Assembly: GCA_034769895.1 (NCBI GenBank)
Contig: CM068367.1
Location: 690,794,268-690,858,267 of the forward strand
Source of the DNA: Magicicada septendecula
Lineage: Eukaryota; Arthropoda; Insecta; Hemiptera; Cicadidae
Direction: 5' to 3'
DNA: 64,000 bases
The stretch's first letter is position 1; each line of letters starts with the position of its first letter. Under the pieces are notes generated by a model. That model ran no database searches, was not told the DNA's origin, and was given only the letters and a program-made list of their open reading frames with translations. Shown one piece after another: positions 1 to 11,080 of this stretch. The translations under genes and the position numbers were made by a program.

Positions 1-1403
1 TTACATACTCAAGCAAGAAATATCGTAGCTTCTGTGATCGAATAGTTTTCTAAAGAAAAAGGAAACAATGGACCTTTGATTGACATAAAGAAAGTCTTAC
101 AAAGAGTGGCCAATGCATGTGGAATTTCATTTAGGGCAGGTTAAAGAATAAATGCTGAAGTGCGCAAAGTACGGAGTGTCAGTCAAGACAGTGAAAAAAT
201 ATTGAATTAACAGACGAAGGGATAGATCACGACAATAACGATCGAGAAACCCATGAAGAGAGTGTTGTTCTTTATATACCAAAGAACAGGAAAAAGAGGA
301 AATGTCATGTAACTGGACTGGATGATTTTAACCAATCTGCTAATCGTCGCCACATCCATGGAATGTACAGAAGGAAAGAAGTCCTAACTCTCTGAAAACT
401 GTTACCTTCTCTCCATGATGCAGGCTTATTAAGTGGCTCACTTCACATAATTTGAGAAGGTATTGAAGGAAATTGGCTTTTTATATAAAAAATTCAATAA
501 CAGAAAAGTATTAATGGAGAAACCATCTGTTGCCCTGTCAAGATGCCGATTCCTTCAGAAGATGCAAAACATAGATATGAGTAAGACAGTATTTTTAGAC
601 GAAACATGCATAAATGAAAATATTAGTAAAGACAAAGGTTGGGCAGACTACTCAGTTAAAGGTACTCTGGCAACTCCATTAGGAAAGGGGAAATGACTGA
701 TAATTTGCCACGCAGGAAGCCAGCTTGGATGGATAAAGGCACCACCTTTAGTGTTTCAATCAAAGAAGACCGGAGACTACCACGAAGATATGAACGCATA
801 AGTTTTTGAAAAATGGTTCTTTGATACCCTGCTCCCAGCTATTCCACCTGGCTCAATGATTATTATGGACAATGCGCCATACCACTCTAGAGTGAAAGAC
901 AAAGCTCCAACATCGTCTTCAACTAAGGCTGATATGAAAAACTGGCTAGAAGCACGAAAGATATCCTTTCGTGACGATTATCATAAGCCTGAGCTTTATG
1001 AGCTCATACGTCTCCACAAACCACAGCAGACAACGTATGTAATTGATGCCAAAGCAGCAGAACTTGGATTTAAAGTGATTCACCTCCCACCATACCACTG
1101 CCAGTATAATCCGATAGAAGTGGTATGGGCTTACCTCAAAGGGTATGTGAAGGAAAGAAACAATACTTGTAAGCTGAAAGATATAGAAAATTTGTTCAAT
1201 AAGCTATTGCTACGTTCAGTGCCGATATGTGGAGTAAATATGTCAAGCACGTGAAAAAGCTGATTGATGAGGACTGGAGGAGTGAGGGTCTTGATGACAT
1301 TAGTATTCAAGAGTTCATCATTAACTTGGCACCAGGTGACTCAGAGAGTGAGTGCGAGAGTGATACTAGTGAAGAATATGACTGCAGTAAAAGCAGTAAG
1401 TGA
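1..1403 (+). pseudogene. Broken DD82E-type (Sailor-like) IS630/Tc1/mariner transposase
   Basis: Relic of a DDE transposase that would cut and paste its own element. The clearest parts lie at 463-1254: first catalytic Asp in FLDET (near 592-606), second Asp in IIMDNAPYH (near 868), Glu in YNPIEVVW (near 1117). Counting residues, 82 separate the second Asp from the Glu, the spacing that defines the DD82E group of the IS630-Tc1-mariner superfamily. The frame has in-phase stops at 694-696 and 799-801 and a one-base slip near 1200. After the slip an acidic C-terminal tail (SESECESDTSEE) runs to a stop at 1401-1403. The N-terminal third (1-460) is scrambled but keeps helix-turn-helix-like stretches. 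The left end lies outside the window or is lost, and I found no inverted repeats. Family call fairly sure; inactive. Confidence 0.75.
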
Positions 1404-1749
1404 AGACTCATGAATCTGGTATAATAATACCAATAATTAGGTACCATTAATTTAAAATGTTAGTGTTTACGTTTGCATGTTTGTGGTTACATTTTCTTAC
1501 ATAATTCTATGCTTAATGAGTTATGCTTATTCTTATTTATTATACAAATATTAATATCACCAAATATAATTGTAGGGTAGTCACATTCTGTAATATAGTC
1601 TCAAAATCATTTTAAAAATTATTATAGGTTTGTTTGCATTGACGATAAATGCCATACAAGGAAAGGTTAAAGCTATTATTACTAAGATTAAGACTATTGG
1701 TAACATGAATAATTTTGGCTGTAGGAAGTAGAATTTATTGTTACGAATG
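1404..1749. other. AT-rich spacer without recognisable gene
   Basis: AT-rich sequence between the DD82E relic and the TA-flanked transposon. It may include the 3' untranslated end of the relic. I see no coding potential or clear repeat. Confidence 0.5.
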
Positions 1750-1751
1750 TA

Positions 1752-1779
1752 GGGGGCCGTTCAAATATTACATAATCAG
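1752..1779 (+). repeat. Left terminal inverted repeat of the TA-flanked transposon
   Basis: Starts directly after TA. It reads GGGGGCCGTTCAAATATTA and continues to about 1779. It pairs with 23860-23886 with an extra G and a few substitutions. Confidence 0.75.
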
Positions 1780-2269
1780 GTTAGGGGAGGGGGTGTTTAG
1801 CATTTGATTACTTTTGATTACAAGGGGGTAGGGGTTAGAGATTTGATTACATAATCAGAAGAATAAAAACACAGAGAAAGAACAACATAATATTTCGTGG
1901 AAGGTTTTTTTCATGATGAAAAATTCATGTAAAGATCACTCGCGTTAAGTCTAAAAATAATAGTAGTACAGTAAATGTCCACTCAGATTAAGATTAAGTC
2001 ACAGCAGGTATCACCTTTGTATTGTAGAGGGACATTGACATTCATCGTGAGATATAACCAGAGAGCACGCACCTGCCAACTGATCGGCAGGTTTCGTGCT
2101 TTGACGTGTGTTTGTAAATCATCGGCTAACTTCGTACTACCCCGACTGCATCGCCTCCATTGTCATTACCTACTTGTTTAGTTCACAGTGATAGGTGCAG
2201 TACACAAGGAACATCTGTTTCTATTGTTGTGGGTGGTTTATTCTTTACTGTATTGGTATTCTTTGTACA

Positions 2270-2495
2270 ATGAACAAAGAAGAACTATATAAAAAGCTTT
2301 ATGAAAGCTTTAAGAAGTCTTACAGTGACTTAAGTGGACCCAATATTCAGAACACAGTGAACAATGGTTGGAGTCAGTATGAAAACGAATGTAAAAGTGT
2401 CAAGGAACTAGAATCAGCCTTGACTAGAAGAATAAATGATGAAGTACAAGCTGCCACAAAAAAGAAATCAGGAATTCTGAGCTTTTTTTACGAAG
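2270..2495 (+). CDS. Exon 1 of the TA-flanked transposon's protein
   Basis: Starts at the ATG of MNKEELYKKLYESFKK and runs 75 codons plus one base to a good splice donor (GAAG|GTAAG, exon end 2495). The peptide is charged and probably helical, with no catalytic motif. It should join the exon beginning at 21270 after the AAAG acceptor, which keeps the frame as YEGSEKTDQVAST. The intron was presumably short (a few hundred bases) before repeats and the LTR array entered it. The exon is free of stops although exon 2 is broken. An alternative acceptor at 21261/21262 would shift the frame and is less likely. Confidence 0.55.
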
Positions 2496-2815
2496 GTAAG
2501 ATCTTTGTTATTGTATTGGAAATTTTTATTGTTACTTTGAGTAAAAGGTTTTTAATGTGTAATGGAAATAATTTACGAGAAAAAAGTTTTTAGGCCCTAT
2601 ATAATTATGTTCATACTAAATTCTGATTAAATAAATAAAATAACAAAATTAATTTACTTTTGCTTTCCAGCTTACTGAAGGTAGTGGAAGCTTTATTTTC
2701 ATTTCTTGGAGGTAAACATTTTTTCCCTGATTTAAGAATTTGTACTTGCATTTTGCACTTTTAAAGTCTAATGGAGGTAATTGTTGTGGTCTAATAGACC
2801 ACCCTAAAGAAATGT

Positions 2816-3094
2816 GGTACCGTGTCTGTCTGTCTGTGTGTACGCGCAAATCCCCAAAACCACTAAACAAATTTCGATAAATTTGTAGGCGTAGTAGGGT
2901 CTAAACAGTCCCATATGAATTACAACCTGCTGCACAGAATACTTTCTCATCTGTGCACAGTTATATGAATTTTGTGTGGGTTTATTAATTCCGGAACTAA
3001 TAATCCAATCTTGATGAAATTTTGATTTAAGACCCAAAAATAAATTCTCGTAACGTTCATATGTCTGTTGTTACTTGTGTGCATGCGTGAATAT
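2816..3094. repeat. TCTGTCTGTCTG-type interspersed repeat, left part
   Basis: A stretch with TGTCTGTCTGTCTGTGTG near 2823, followed by 'ccaaaaccactaaac' and 'atcttgatgaaattttg', a pattern typical of a widespread short insect repeat. The LTR array interrupts it at the ATAT site. The right-hand continuation appears to be 20957-21120 ('actggactgattttgatg'). Class unknown. Confidence 0.3.
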
Positions 3095-4084
3095 TGTAGC
3101 ATGACAGATAATCCACTAAATCATAATTCCAATCTGATCATAATTCAATATAAATTACATTAAATAAAAAGAAAATTCAAATGAAAATAATTAAATGCGA
3201 AGTAAAATACCACCATAAAAGGAAAAAATAAAATTTAATCATCATAATGCAACAAAAATATATCAAGAAAAATAAATCCTACAAAACTAAAATGAAATCA
3301 GGATAATACCCAGGTAGGATAGGAGCAGGTAAAGAAGATACCCCGAACAAACCAATGAACCATAAAATCAGATTACCTTGGAAAACCCAAGGTGGAAGAA
3401 TTGTGAAGAGAAGAAAATGTAGAAGGGGAAGAACTACAAGATATACCCAAGGAAAACCTATTACAGGAATAACAAACCCAAAAAAGATTAAATGTCACCC
3501 ATGAAAGTATAACAACCCAAAACCTCATATAAAAATGTAAAATAGTTATAAACAAAAGTATTTAGGGTAGTAAATAGAAGTGCACCCACTAAAGTTATTG
3601 AGTAATGAAATAAACAAATCTTCATTATCCCTTATAATTAAGATTTTGGTTAAATATCACTATAATATTGACGACTCGGAACACTAAGTTTTTTATAAGT
3701 AAAAACGTAAAGTTTTACCTTACAGCCTAAACCGGCTTTCACCTATAGAAGGCTTCATCAGAGGCTGTCGTAAGTAGCGCTGTTCGTCTTGTTGTTGGCG
3801 ACGAGATAGTGTTTCGAAAGATCGAAGCTGTGTGTGTGTGGTGAGATGTGTTCGAATAATGCGTGCGATTTGAATTGTCTGTTCGTTTAGGATGTCGTTT
3901 TTATTTGTTTTTGTGTGTTTGTATATTTCTAATTGTTCTAGAGTGTCTAGTTTTCAGCCTTTTGTGTGTACGTGTAGTATGTTCATGTTATTGTCGATGT
4001 TTTTATATGTGTGGTTTGCTTCACTGAGGTACATAACAGAGATACATTGAACACACAAAAGCACTCCACACCACTACAGAATCT

Positions 4085-4375
4085 ACCTTCGCAAACCACC
4101 TCATTGAAGCAAACCACACATATAAAAACATCGACAATAACATGAACATACTACACGTACACACAAAAGGCCGAAAACTAGACACTCTAGAACAATTAGA
4201 AATATACAAACACACAAAAACAAATAAAAACGACATCCCAAACGAACAGACACAATTCAAATCGCACGCATTATTCGAACACATCTCACCACACACACAC
4301 AGCTTCGATCTTTCGAAACACTATCTCGTCGCCAACAACAAGACGAACAGCGCTACTTACGACAGCCTCTGATGA
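4085..4375 (+). pseudogene. Penelope-like ORF, C-terminal piece only
   Basis: Frame reading TFANHLIEANHTYKNI, then MNILHVHTKGRKLDTLEQLE and a Lys/Thr/His-rich end, stopping with TGA inside CTGATGA. In Penelope-like elements this conserved region follows the reverse transcriptase and GIY-YIG endonuclease. Those domains are missing here. The opposite strand of the left arm carries the same text. Confidence 0.7.
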
Positions 4376-4412
4376 AGCCTTCTATAGGTGAAAGCCGGTT
4401 TAGGCTGTAAGG
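4369..4412 (+). ncRNA. Degenerate hammerhead-ribozyme-like core in the Penelope tail
   Basis: CTGATGA (4369-4375), a short stem AGCC...GGT, GAAA (4390-4393), then GCC...GGC as a possible stem III. Hammerhead ribozymes are known in the terminal repeats of Penelope-like elements. The base at the expected cleavage site reads as G rather than A, C or T, and stem I is weak, so activity is doubtful. The inverted arm carries the mirror copy. Confidence 0.35.
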
Positions 4413-5127
4413 TAAAACTTTACGTTTTTACTTATAAAAAACTTAGTGTTCCGAGTCGTCAATATTATAGTGATATTTAGTTAAGTAACGGACACGTCAT
4501 GGACAACGAAATCCAAGAATTTAAGATTTTGGTCTTGGAGTATTGTAAAACTCAAGTGTAAATAAGAACCAAAAATATAAGTGAACCAGTGCAAGTTATT
4601 TCAAAATACTGAATAAACTTCAAGTATAAGTGTAACTGATATTTCAACTATGTACAATTAAACAACTTTAATGTTTGCTATAAACACAAATATAAAATGT
4701 TATGAAGTATTCTTGAAAACATTACTAATGTTTCAAAGAAGATACCACTTTTTATCAAAAAACATTCTTTAAAATGTGAATGATAAAGAGAGCAGGTGGG
4801 GAATAAATACAGTGACAAGGGGATTAAAATGTAATAATAAAATATAAACAGAAAGGACTGTAAACAAATTAAATTTATGTAAAATAAAATTAAATGGCTC
4901 TTTATGTTTGTGTTAAAGCCTATGAACACCATATTTCAAGGTGGTGTATAGAATAAGAATTATTATTATTATATTTATGTTTATTATGTCTTACAGTGTT
5001 TATACAGACTAAAATGTATTAGTATGAATACCATACTATTTTTATAAAATGTTTGTTATGTGTTATTAGTAATAGTTCATACTAAAATGTCTGACTTTAA
5101 AGACCAATAGTTAATTGTAAATGTTGT

Positions 5128-5386
5128 CACTATAATATTGACGACTCGGAACACAAAGTTTTTTATAAGTAAAAACGTAAAGTTTTACCTTACAGCCTAA
5201 ACCGGCTTTCACCTATAGAAGGCTTCATCAGAGGCTCAAAGAAGCCTTCTATAGGTGAAAGCCGGTTTAGGCTGTAAGGTAAAACTTTACGTTTTTACTT
5301 ATAAAAAACTTTGTGTTCCGAGTCGTCAATATTATAGTGATATTAAGTTAAGTAACGGACACGTCATGGACAACGAAATCCAAGAA
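5128..5386 (+). mobile_element. Minimal Penelope-like palindrome (tail only)
   Basis: A 259-bp insertion in LTR 1, absent from the sister LTRs, between 12-bp direct repeats TGTAAATGTTGT (5116-5127 and 5387-5398). The arms at 5128-5226 and 5241-5339 are reverse complements of about 99 bp with a 14-base spacer. The sequence is the same untranslated tail as in 3651-4520, without protein-coding sequence, and ends in the same 'gaaatccaagaa'. Confidence 0.82.
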
Positions 5387-7326
5387 TGTAAATGTTGTGT
5401 TTGTATTATAAGCATGAATACAATGCTACATGTTCCAATAGTTATTTAAAGAGATTGTATTTAATATTATATTAACTTCAGAAAGTCAGAAGGGGTATAG
5501 ACATAGTATTATTAAAAAAAACAGTATATGTAAAACCATAAAATCTAGGCCAAATAGGAAATTCCAATAACATTATAATGGTGTAATTAAGTCAAATAAA
5601 CCAAGTAAATTAATGAGATTTATATAAGGTGAATCAATCACCAAATACTGTAACTAAAGGTATACTTTAAAGGAATAATATAAAAAGATGTATAAAATTA
5701 TTCAAAAATTTGCAAATGTAATACCTAACAATTTCAGAGGGGGAATCAGAAATTCATTAATTATGTTTAAAAGGATGATCAATTGATAAATTTACAAGAA
5801 ATTGATGAACGATAAACATTTATATCAATCTAAGATTTATTATAATCATAATTATAACACATAAAATGGCTAAATTTTGGACAAGGACAGGAAACAGAAT
5901 ATTGAGCCTACTTTTCCAAAATGACAGAAATATAGCAATTTTGATATAAAACACTTTATAAAGATGGATTATTGTATATCAAATTAAGCAGAAGGAGTTA
6001 AAGAAATCGATTATGTATTTGCTATTACATGAAATTAATTAATAACCAAAATATATTCTATGATTTAACGTACTTTAATTGAATGCATTGGAAGTGAATA
6101 AAACTTAAACAATACTTTTCTAATATTAAATCGGCTAAGAGATTTCAGAAACGAAGGAAGTAAAACAGTTCTTAATTAACATTCGAAGAGTACGGGTGAA
6201 CTAAGCTCGCTAATACAGTATATATGGAACGATTAATGGCGGATAACAGTTAAAACATAGCCTACTATAAATTTTGAGATTTTGGACAGAACACTTTTAA
6301 ACGATGAATGCAGTGAAAAATAACAACTACACACATAGAAACCAGTGAATACACAACATAAACTAGTGAAATAACAATTTGAACCACTAACACTACTAAT
6401 TTCCAGACAACTGAAACGAACTTTTACAACACCATATCTTAAAAATAAAACGCACATTTTCTCGAGTGAACAGCAGAACAGTGAACGAGTGATAATCCAA
6501 CAACACCAGAAACATTATTCAATATTGCGGAGACGAGGAAGCAGCTGTGAAGGCATCTTTATTTAAAGAAAATCCTGGAACACCATTCTCGTTTTACTTC
6601 GTCAACGAGGCGAGCGGCCATGATGGTTCCCAGCATGCAAAGCGCCTACAAGGAATAAGATTCGTTGCCACAGCCAATTGGTCTGATTTTTTACTTAATA
6701 AACATTATATATCATAACTAAATTTGTAATTATTAACTATTAAGATTTTTTATTGTAATGTTATACTTTCGAGCCTTGCCCCTTCTCTGACTATATAACA
6801 TAACCGTTTAAAGAACCTTGAAAATATTATATCAAATAACACATGTATCAATAATCGATTCGCCCTGTGAAAGAGTCGAACAATATAACCTAATCGATTT
6901 TTAATCGATCCTTTTTAATAATTGTTAATAAAACATAGTAATTCAACATTTTTGGTATTAAATTTATTTCTAAACTATAAATAGAATTTAGTGAACAACA
7001 TCAGCTGCAAAGAAAGGCAGCCATTACTCCAGTGATGGTAATATATTGGAGAAAGAAGAATAATCGCAAGTCAATAAGTGAACGAGACAATCCAATTAAC
7101 GCTGAATTTACTTACAGCAAACCACAAGTGATATAATTGCCAAAAATAACTTAAAGGAATTTAAAATTTCAACACGATCACATTACAAGAATTATTTATT
7201 AAATTTTTAACAATAAACCAAACATAAAATTTTTTTTTGAAAATTTTAAAATTAAATTAAAATTTTTTTGTTATTTTTGTACACGTACAAGAAATTAATT
7301 CTTTGTAACCACGTCTTGGTACAAAT

Positions 7327-7344
7327 TGGCGTCCAACTGAAGGG
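7327..7344 (+). other. Primer-binding site, family A unit 1
   Basis: TGGCGTCCAACTGAAGGG, two bases past the LTR end. It resembles the complement of the 3' end of an insect tRNA-Lys (TGGCGCCCAACGTGGGGC) with several differences, so the primer is probably tRNA-Lys. Confidence 0.55.
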
Positions 7345-7431
7345 CTTCAATTAGCGATTGAAAGGCCACAGTAATTTGCCCAATTACTAATTAAGCTTGG
7401 CAGCGGTAATACAGTCAAAGAAAGAAGCAAC

Positions 7432-9298
7432 ATGCAGCGTCGTGCGACTTCAAAGAAAAGGGCAGCAGAAGCTGAAAAGGAAATCGATATGGGGGACAAG
7501 GAGGCAACACCCGTGGCAGATATAGAAATGCTGTTACCCCCAGTGGAAACTAAACAACCCGCACCACTAGAAAAACAACGGAAATACCAACACAACCAGG
7601 GGAGGTCAATCTCCAGGAAAAGGAGGTAGAGAAAGCCAAGGTAACAGAAGATAGTAAAATGGACAAAATAATGGAAATGTTCCTGCAAATGAGAGAGGAC
7701 ATTGGAGGAACCAATAAGAAAATAGAGGAAAACAGCAAGGAAAGGAAGGAGGACAACCGAACATTAAATAAGAAGATGGAAGAAGAAATGGGAAAAAGGT
7801 TAGGAGAATTGAAGGAAGACAACCAGTTGTTAAAGGAAGAATTCAAAACAACCAAGGAAGAATTGGGTAATAAATTTGAGGATACAAATAAGAGGATTGA
7901 AGAAAACAACAAGAAAATGGAAGAGAAGAAGGGGGAGAAGTTGGAAGAATTGAGAGAGGATAACCAACTACTGAGAGAAGAATTAAGAGAAGTCAACCAG
8001 GAGAACATGAACAAAGTAGACGAGAGAATCAAGTTGGCGAAGGAAGAGTTGAGCAGGAAAATTAATGACAATAAGAGATCTATGAATAAAAAATTGGAAG
8101 AAGAAACATAAATAATAAACCAACAAATCAGAGAAGTTGACGAAAGATGTCGCCATACTGAGTGCGAAGTACAGGAAGTCAAGGAAGTAGTAAATACCAA
8201 GATGACCAAGATCGAAGAACAACATCAAAAGAAATTGGAAGAAAATCGGAAGGAAACACAGGAGGAACTAAGTAAAGTGCGTAACCAAGTTACGGAGAGG
8301 TGTGATGGAATGGAGGTAGCCATGACGAATATCACCGGTCAAGTGTGGCAGAGCCAGGAAGAGATGGAAGTGATCCGAAACCGACCAAATAACTTCACAC
8401 ATTTCCCCATAAATGAGAATCGAGAGTGGTTAAACTTTCGGCAGTATAAAAGAAAGCCCATGGAGTTCTTGGCCCGAATAGAGGAGAGTATATTGCCAAA
8501 CATAGGGGCAACAGATGGGTCAACAACCGGGAGCTGTTAGATGAATCATTCCGGGAAATGACAGATCATTGGTGGATGTCCAACCAGAGCGAAATCGAGG
8601 ATTACCAGCAGTTCAAAAGCTTGTTTAAAGCAAAATACTGGTCTGAAACTACCCAGAATTTAATACGTGACAACATATGTCACGGCTGATACCAACCACA
8701 GATCGGTAGCTCAATGACTGCATACTTCCTCGGCAAGATATGTATGGCTAAACATTTGGAACCAGCCATACCAGAAGAGTGCCTCAACAACAAATTATCG
8801 TATCATTACGATGAAGAGGTAATCCGAGACCGGAGAGGCAGCCAAATCAAGACGATACAGGCTATGACCGAACTGCTTGAAAATTATGAGAATGAGGAAT
8901 ATTACAGACAAAGCCAGAGGAGGAATGATCGGCCAGAACCCAGGAACCAGCAGTACACCAACAACGGGAATAACAACAACAGTAATGGCTACCAGGGAAA
9001 CCGTGCCTATCCACCGAATAATACCAACAAAAATAATAATAATAATAACAATAACAACAATCCTACTAACCAAAATAACAATCGAACGAATAACGGTTAC
9101 CAGGGTAATAGAAACCAGTATTGCCCAAACCCCAACGTTAATAGTCAGAGAAACCCCAATTATAATAACACGGAACGTTATTATAACCAAAATCGAGGGT
9201 ATCCACCGAACCAGAATAATGGTAATAATAGGTTTTCCCGACCCAGGGTGAACTTCATACGAGCTGAAGACGGTCGCCAACGAAGATACTACCAATGA
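7432..9298 (+). pseudogene. Fossil gag region, family A unit 1
   Basis: Same text as the gag of unit 2 (14264-16119): a short leader frame at 7432-7629, a Lys/Glu-rich coiled coil from 7659, an alpha-helical gag-like domain (NREWLNFRQYKRKPMEFLAR) and an Asn/Gln/Tyr-rich tail (8880-9298). It is broken by a few (about three) changes and so is a fossil. There is no zinc knuckle and no downstream pol. Frames on the opposite strand are shadows. Confidence 0.75.
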
Positions 9299-10080
9299 TT
9301 TATGAAAGTGCTTTTGAAATATAATTAAAGAGAATTTTGAATATAAAAACAACAAAATTCATAAAACAAAGTAAGAACAACTTACTACCAATGATTTATG
9401 AAGAAAGTGCTTTTGAAATATAATTAAAGGGAATTTTGAATTTTAAAACAACTAAATTCAAAAAATGAAGTAAGTTCACCTTACAAACCAGTATTTATGA
9501 AAACAATTTATGAGATATATAAAAAGGAGAATTTAGAAGAAAAAAACAACTAAATTCAAAAATTGAAGTAAGTTCACCACCAGTATTTATGAAAACAATT
9601 TAAAGGATATAACAAAAAGGAGAATTTAGAAGAAAAAAAAACAACTAAATTCAAAAAACAAAGTAAGAACAACTTACTACCAATGATTTATGAAAGTGTT
9701 TTTGAAATATAATTAAAGAGAATTTTGAATTTTAAAACAACTAAATTCAAAAAATGAAGTAAGTTCACCTTACAAACCAGTATTTATGAAAACAATTTAA
9801 AGGATATAGCAAAAAGGAGAATTTTGAATATAAAAACAACAGAATTCAAAAATATTGTAAGCACATCTTACAAACCATTATATATAAAAAACTATTTTTT
9901 TTTTGGAAATAAAGGAGAGAATTATTAAACTATTTATTGATTAAACTATCTATGATAAGTAAAAGAAGAGAATTTTGAAATAAAATTGTCAAAATAAAAA
10001 GGATAATTTAGAATAAACCAAATAAATTCTAAAAAATAGGTAGTAATACCAAATTACAACCAATTATTTATAAAAACATT
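9299..10080 (+). repeat. About 97-bp tandem repeats with a small hairpin, unit 1
   Basis: Six units spaced 95-99 bp, each reading roughly 'atttatgaaa...gaattttgaa...aactaaattcaaaaa' and then a hairpin GTAAG-N5-CTTAC. Hairpins lie at 9371-9385, 9470-9484, 9663-9677, 9759-9773 and 9857-9871, with a half-lost one at 9568. The five loop bases vary (aacaa, ttcac, cacat) while the stem is kept. A degraded unit follows near 10030. The repeats lie directly after gag and recur in unit 2. Confidence 0.8.
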
Positions 10081-11080
10081 CTATGGAATTAAAGAAAAGG
10101 AAGTAAGACCCACGGATACAATTAAATGAAAAAACTTGTATGGAAATAAAAATAATAAAACTTTGAAGTTATAGAAGGAGAAACAATGACCACATTAATA
10201 TGATAATTAAGGAATTCATTTGAATAAAAAATCAGAGCGAAGTAATTTGTGAAAAAGAACAAAATATATAAATGTAATTAAATAAATCACAAATGAGTAT
10301 GATCGTAAAATAAATGTCGCGTGTAATAAAGACAATTAGAAGAAAGTGCTATAACATGGAACTAGTGGAATTTATGAGAACTGAGAAACAAACAAAAAAT
10401 ATCATAAAATATATGCTGCCAATGACCAGAAACAGATTGCAATAACAACCGAAGAAGAATAGAGAAGTAATACCAAAAACGGTATATTTGATAAATAATG
10501 ATAATTATATGAATAAAAGAGCTTCCCACCATAATAAGAAATGAGATAACAATAAAGCTAACAAGTCAGAAGAATAATTAAGATAGGAATATTAACAGAT
10601 CTGAGCAATATACGAAGTGAAGTATCCAAAGATATTTTTTTTAGTAGTCATAAAATGGACTATTCTTAAATAATTTTTATTAATAACTGTCTGTAGATAA
10701 GTCCAGCAGTATTAATATGTTTTTTGAGCAGAGATGATTTGCCTCTGTACTCAAATGGAAGTGAAGTATGGCCAGCAGAGTATGTAGCCTACAGTGCCTC
10801 TCTGAACTGCCCCAGCTCACGTGTTAGGGAATAAATATCCCAGGGATAAAACACCAAGTTAAGAAAATGAAAATAAAATAATAAATATGAAACTCAGATG
10901 ACTATTACTATCAAAGAAGATCAAGTAAGAATAAAATATATGTAAGCTCGAATATGTAGACGAAAAAATTAGAAATGGAAGAAAGTCAAGAATAAAATAA
11001 AAATATAATAATTATCATAAGCAATTATTTCAGACAAACCAAGTATAGTCTGAACTAATCACTTCTGGAGGAAGGCAATC
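10081..11080 (+). other. Noncoding 3' part of family A unit 1, with purine tract
   Basis: AT-rich sequence without a reading frame of note and without pol motifs. It ends in CTTCTGGAGGAAGGCAATC (to 11080), a purine-rich tract directly before LTR 2 that fits the plus-strand primer of LTR elements. Confidence 0.6.

Larger units (their letters stand above)
3651..4520 (+). mobile_element. Penelope-like element fragment in palindromic (foldback) form
   Basis: An 870-bp insertion in LTR 1, absent from LTR 2 and LTR 3. It is flanked by a 13-bp direct repeat TTAAGATTTTGGT (3638-3650 and 4521-4533). Its arms, about 3652-4028 and 4099-4478, are inverted copies of each other around a spacer of about 70 bp. 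The right arm encodes the C-terminus of a Penelope-like protein after the GIY-YIG nuclease (FANHLIEANHTYKNI, then KGRKLDTLEQLEIYKHTK, 4085-4372), followed by the element's untranslated tail. Only the 3' end of a full element is present, in the head-to-head inverted form that Penelope-like elements often leave. Non-functional. Confidence 0.8.
3095..7323 (+). repeat. LTR 1 of family A, carrying two Penelope-like insertions
   Basis: Begins TGTAGCATGACAG and ends CGTCTTGGTACA. At 4229 bp it is longer than its sisters (3075 and 3070 bp) because two palindromic Penelope-like insertions (3651-4520 and 5128-5386) and their target duplications lie inside it. A TATA-like 'gactatataacat' near 6790, about 530 bases before the LTR end, is a candidate promoter. 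Confidence 0.85.

Noticed and set aside
4021-4296. 91-codon - strand frame in the Penelope palindrome
   Set aside because: Antisense shadow of the Penelope C-terminal frame.
9371-9871. CRISPR-like array, because of regularly spaced ~97-bp repeats with short palindromes
   Set aside because: Spacers are not unique, the repeats lie inside an LTR element, and the genome is eukaryotic.
9300-11080. Hidden reverse transcriptase or integrase in family A
   Set aside because: Looked for YADD/YVDD, HHCC and DD35E-like patches in reading frames; none seen, and the region is AT-rich tandem repeats.
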